From Hyphomonas sp. (GTDB taxonomy: Bacteria > Pseudomonadota > Alphaproteobacteria > Caulobacterales > Hyphomonadaceae): a stretch of DNA of 10,805 nt. Shown piece by piece: positions 8,476-10,805 of the stretch. Made by a program: the position numbers and the translations under genes. The stretch covers positions 1 through 10,805 of the forward strand of contig JARFRJ010000390.1 in NCBI GenBank assembly GCA_029287305.1, in the 5' to 3' direction. A model generated the notes under the pieces. That model was given only the letters and a program-made list of their open reading frames with translations, was not told where the DNA came from and searched no databases. Position 1 is the stretch's first letter. Each line of letters opens with the position of its first letter.

Positions 8476-9944
8476 AAGAGACGTGCTTGACTGAGACTGA
8501 AGACTTATCTGACCCAATCACATTTTCTGATTTGGGACTGAATGCCAAAATCCTTCAATCCATTGAAGAAGCGGGATATGTTCATCCTACGCCAATACAA
8601 GAGCAGGCCATCCCGCATGTCCTGACAGGCGGGGACATAACCGGCATCGCCCAAACGGGCACGGGTAAAACCGCTGCCTTTGTTCTGCCAGTTATCCATC
8701 GTCTTGCCAAAGGGCGCGCGCGGGCGCGCATGCCCCGTACACTGATCCTTGCGCCGACGCGTGAATTGGCAGATCAGGTGGCTGAAAGCTTTATAAAATA
8801 TGGCAAACATTTAAAGCTGACCATGGCGCTTTTAATTGGCGGGGTCAGTTTCAAGGATCAGGAACGGCTTTTGATGCAAGGCGTTGATGTGTTGATCGCA
8901 ACGCCGGGTCGGTTAAAAGACCAGTTTGAGCGGGGTAAGATACTCCTGACGGGTGTCGAGACGCTGATCATTGATGAAGCCGACCGCATGCTGGATATGG
9001 GCTTTATCGATGATATAGAACAGATTGTATCGCTTTTGCCGAAACGGCGCCAGACGCTGTTATTCTCGGCCACATTTGCCAAGGAAATTGAGAAACTGGC
9101 GCGAAATTTCCAGCGCGACCCTTTGCGCATTGAAGTGACACGCCCGGCTGAAACGGCGGCGACGATAACGCAATACGTAGTGAAAATTCCTGTGAATGAT
9201 GCCAAAGCGCGCCGATATGCGCTGCGTAAAATTATTGAAAGCTGCAAAATTGAAAGTGCAATTGTCTTTTGCAATCGCAAAAGAGAGGTCGATATTGTCA
9301 CAAAATCTCTGAGTGCGCATGGTTTTGATGCGGCGGCCATTCATGGCGACCTGTCGCAAACATACCGTATGCAAACCCTGGAACGCTTCCGTAAGGGGGA
9401 GTTGAAACTCCTGATCGGCTCAGATGTGGCCGCGCGCGGGCTTGATATTCCAGATGTCTCTCATGTGTTTAACTTTGCGCCGCCGCCCAAGGATGAGGAT
9501 TATGTCCACCGGATCGGGCGTACAGGCCGGGCGGGCCGGGCCGGTAAAAGCTATACGATTGTTGGACCAGAGGATGAAAAATCCTGGACGCAAGTCCTTA
9601 AAATGATTGGTCAGGAGGTTGAGGCGGTCGATATACCCGGGCTTCTGGATGAATTATCGCAATTGCCAGCTGGGCGTAGCGGTGATCAGCGCAAGACTCG
9701 TGCCAGACGTGGGGAGAAAGCCGACCCGTCGCGGCCTGAAAAATCGAGCGCATCACGCAAACCATCGACTGAGAAAACCAGCCAAGTGCCTTCACCTCAG
9801 GACACGGATAAAACGCCGGAGCCTCGAAAACCCTCTCCTCGTAAAAGAGAGGCCGCCCCCGCCAAGACAAGAGACTTGCCGCCTTCTAAAGATCGCGTGA
9901 AAGGCTTCGGAGATGATGTCCCCAGCTTTTTTACACAGAGCTGA
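8472..9944 (+). CDS. rhlE: DEAD-box ATP-dependent RNA helicase, RhlE type
   Basis: Unwinds short RNA duplexes or remodels RNA-protein complexes in ribosome assembly and RNA decay, often important in the cold. The 490 residues show every core motif: Q motif with F18 and PTPIQEQAIP (39-48), motif I AQTGTGKT (60-67), Ia PTRELA (95-100), Ib TPGR (144-147), II DEAD (168-171), III SAT (199-201), IV AIVFCN (263-268), V ARGLDIP (321-327) and VI HRIGRTGRAG (346-355). A basic, low-complexity Lys/Arg/Pro/Ser tail (about 400-475) ends in GFGDDVPSFF. The frame has no ATG before the catalytic core, so the start must be non-ATG. GTG 8472 is chosen; TTG 8487 is an alternative with a weak AAAGAGA upstream. 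An in-frame stop at 8460-8462 limits anything longer. The family is certain; RhlE rather than another DEAD-box subfamily is likely. Confidence 0.95.
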   Translation: MKETCLTETEDLSDPITFSDLGLNAKILQSIEEAGYVHPTPIQEQAIPHVLTGGDITGIAQTGTGKTAAFVLPVIHRLAKGRARARMPRTLILAPTRELADQVAESFIKYGKHLKLTMALLIGGVSFKDQERLLMQGVDVLIATPGRLKDQFERGKILLTGVETLIIDEADRMLDMGFIDDIEQIVSLLPKRRQTLLFSATFAKEIEKLARNFQRDPLRIEVTRPAETAATITQYVVKIPVNDAKARRYALRKIIESCKIESAIVFCNRKREVDIVTKSLSAHGFDAAAIHGDLSQTYRMQTLERFRKGELKLLIGSDVAARGLDIPDVSHVFNFAPPPKDEDYVHRIGRTGRAGRAGKSYTIVGPEDEKSWTQVLKMIGQEVEAVDIPGLLDELSQLPAGRSGDQRKTRARRGEKADPSRPEKSSASRKPSTEKTSQVPSPQDTDKTPEPRKPSPRKREAAPAKTRDLPPSKDRVKGFGDDVPSFFTQS

Positions 9945-9967
9945 CAGAAGACCAGATTAAGCCAAAT

Positions 9968-9986
9968 GGCTGAAAACGCTTTAGCC
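9968..9986. terminator. Weak hairpin between convergent genes
   Basis: GGCTGAA (9968-9974) can pair with TTTAGCC (9980-9986), one pair being G-U. It overlaps the stop codon of the UPF0145 gene and lies just after the helicase stop. There is no U-run on the plus-strand side, so it is only a possible bidirectional terminator. Confidence 0.25.
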
Positions 9987-10295
9987 GAGCTTTACAGCCG
10001 TTCCAAAACAGAGAATTTCAGCCGCGCCCTGGGTGACCATGGAGGTGGTGAACCGTACACCGACAATGGCATCGGCATTCATTCTGCGACCATCTTCAAT
10101 CATGCGGTCATAGGCCTGCTCACGCGCCTCAGCCATGAGTTTTGTATATTCCAAAACCTCACCGCCGACAAGGTTGCGAAAGCTTGCAATAATATCGGTT
10201 CCGATATGTTTGGCACGGATAACATTACCGCGCGCAATGCCAAGGGTTTGCGTGATTTGACGATCAGGTAATGTATCGGTGGTTGCCGTCAGCAT
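9981..10295 (-). CDS. UPF0145 / YbjQ-family protein
   Basis: A 104-residue cytoplasmic protein of the YbjQ family (DUF74, often labelled heavy-metal-binding domain). Members form pentamers; their cellular role is not settled. The diagnostic elements are TTDTLPDRQITQTLGIARGNVIRAKHIG read as blocks at 5-32, the GGEVLEYTKLMAEAREQAYDRM helix region (44-65), NADAIVGVRF (73-82) and the closing FGTAVKLG (97-104). The start at 10295 is preferred over one at 10310 because GGAG lies seven bases upstream of it. Only one base separates this start from the stop of the small membrane-protein gene upstream, and its ribosome site lies inside that gene's last codons, so translation is very likely coupled. Function unknown; metal binding in particular is not shown by any visible Cys or His cluster here. 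Confidence 0.9.
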   Translation of the reverse strand: MLTATTDTLPDRQITQTLGIARGNVIRAKHIGTDIIASFRNLVGGEVLEYTKLMAEAREQAYDRMIEDGRRMNADAIVGVRFTTSMVTQGAAEILCFGTAVKLG

Positions 10296-10296
10296 A

Positions 10297-10515
10297 TCAT
10301 TTCTCCACATTTTTATCGTAATAATCGTCTTCTTTATTCGACACTCTGTCGAGTATTACACGCACCATAATATAAGCGATAATGAGTAGGACAGCCGCAG
10401 CAATCCAAGTAAGCCAGTGTTCACTCGCTACCGCGATAATGCCAGTAAACACAGCCAGAGCATAGCCAGCAACGCTAAGGATAACCAAAATAAGAGCAAT
10501 TGTATCAAGTTTCAT
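10297..10515 (-). CDS. Small two-helix membrane protein, function unknown
   Basis: A 72-residue protein with two probable transmembrane helices (about 6-28 and 36-54), then an arginine-containing junction (VRVILDR) and a charged acidic tail, NKEDDYYDKNVEK (60-72). With two helices both ends would be on the same side, probably the cytoplasm. I recall similar small proteins with a closing ExDDxYD...EK tail in alphaproteobacteria such as Rhodobacterales, but cannot name a family. It starts at an ATG with AGAG about seven bases upstream and a candidate promoter further up. Its stop is one base from the YbjQ-family start, which suggests that the two products act together, for example as membrane anchor and soluble oligomer. 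That partnership is inference. Confidence 0.8.
   Translation of the reverse strand: MKLDTIALILVILSVAGYALAVFTGIIAVASEHWLTWIAAAVLLIIAYIMVRVILDRVSNKEDDYYDKNVEK
10303..10306 (-). promoter_or_regulatory. Ribosome binding site of the YbjQ-family gene
   Basis: GGAG on the minus strand lies seven bases before the ATG at 10295 and within the last codons (V-E-K) of the upstream membrane-protein gene. It decides the start and implies coupling. Confidence 0.6.
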
Positions 10516-10539
10516 AATATACTCTGAATTGAGGCTTTT

Positions 10540-10568
10540 ATCTTAGCTCCAAAGGCCATTTTCGTAAA
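10540..10568 (-). promoter_or_regulatory. Candidate promoter of the membrane protein-YbjQ pair
   Basis: On the minus strand, TTTACG (10568-10563) and TAAGAT (10545-10540) are separated by exactly 17 bases. Each matches four of six consensus positions. The predicted start near 10533 gives a leader of about 18 bases. This would make the pair independent of the ABC transporter gene upstream. Confidence 0.35.
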
Positions 10569-10577
10569 GCGCCATCT

Positions 10578-10805
10578 TTATATAATAGAGGCCTGTGGAA
10601 TGGCGGAATTGCGGGCGTGTTCTATATGAAGGCGGCCTTGCTCATAGTGGGCCTCAATATTGAAAATCTCGGCCAGCCGCCTCTGTGTCATCGTTGCTTC
10701 TGGCGTGCCAATCCTATCAATTTTACCCGCCTTCATCCAGATCAGTGTGTCGGCATAACGCGCCGCCAAGCCAAGATCATGCAGCACGATCAGGGCGCTG
10801 CCGCC
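10578..10805 (-). CDS. ABC transporter ATP-binding protein, C-terminal part (iron/heme/B12 type)
   Basis: Only the last 75 residues are in the window; the gene continues past the right edge. The visible part begins GGSALIVLHDLGLAARYAD, which contains the H-loop (switch) histidine at visible residue 9 just after where Walker B would be. It continues with WMKAGKIDRIGTPEATMTQRRLAEIFNIEA, the typical end of FecE/HmuV/BtuD-like ATPases that power uptake of siderophores, heme or cobalamin through a binding-protein-dependent permease. Walker A and the signature motif are outside the window. A GTG inside this stretch is an internal valine, not a start. The stop is followed by 62 bases before the small membrane-protein gene, which probably has its own promoter. 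Which substrate is carried cannot be told from this fragment. Confidence 0.85.
   Translation of the reverse strand, partial: GGSALIVLHDLGLAARYADTLIWMKAGKIDRIGTPEATMTQRRLAEIFNIEAHYEQGRLHIEHARNSAIPQASII

Noticed and set aside
9966..10271. A 101-codon plus-strand reading opposite the YbjQ-family gene
   Set aside because: The minus strand encodes a recognisable UPF0145 protein with a good ribosome site; the plus reading is its shadow.

Overview
The window looks like chromosomal DNA from an alphaproteobacterium, probably a marine or otherwise free-living one. The evidence is a block of rpoN, long-form hpf and ptsN, a LeuD and an RhlE-type helicase with alphaproteobacterial wording, and a small two-helix membrane protein with an acidic EDDYYD tail of a kind I recall from that class. 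Base composition is moderate and even, with similar codon use throughout. I see no insertion sequence, phage gene, tRNA, rRNA or CRISPR array. Most of the window is housekeeping and regulatory sequence.

Layout. Positions 1-111 are a left edge I cannot assign. ligA (112-2229, +) encodes NAD-dependent DNA ligase and converges on a minus-strand block: the M28 peptidase gene (6574-5198), rpoN (5089-3536), hpf (3424-2840) and ptsN (2815-2348). A strong-looking sigma-70-type promoter sits directly before hpf, so hpf-ptsN can be transcribed without rpoN. lptB, the usual gene upstream of rpoN in proteobacteria, is absent; a secreted M28 metallopeptidase with a C-terminal Fn3-like domain is there instead. 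A 200-base divergent region separates the peptidase from three plus-strand genes: an enoyl-CoA hydratase (6775-7551), leuD (7666-8289, with no leuC or leuB nearby) and an RhlE-type DEAD-box RNA helicase (8472-9944). The right end is minus strand again: a UPF0145/YbjQ protein (10295-9981), a small membrane protein (10515-10297) that appears translationally coupled to it, and the C-terminal end of an iron/heme/B12-type ABC transporter ATPase running off the window (10805-10578).

How the genes work together. RpoN (alternative sigma factor), Hpf (ribosome dimerisation in stationary phase) and PtsN (terminal phosphoacceptor of the nitrogen PTS) form a conserved nutrient-status module. The plus-strand genes look like independent units. 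The right-end pair (membrane protein plus YbjQ) is the best candidate for a poorly described two-component unit.

Most interesting signals. (1) A structured leader before the helicase gene: a 10-bp hairpin, then a tiny ORF whose TGA overlaps the helicase GTG start as GTGA, with a second hairpin inside it and no Shine-Dalgarno of the helicase's own. (2) A leucine-rich out-of-frame ORF running into the leuD start. (3) An Asp where the first zinc-ligand His is expected in the M28 peptidase. (4) The 1-base spacing of the membrane-protein/YbjQ pair. I did not find a convincing wholly new multi-gene system.
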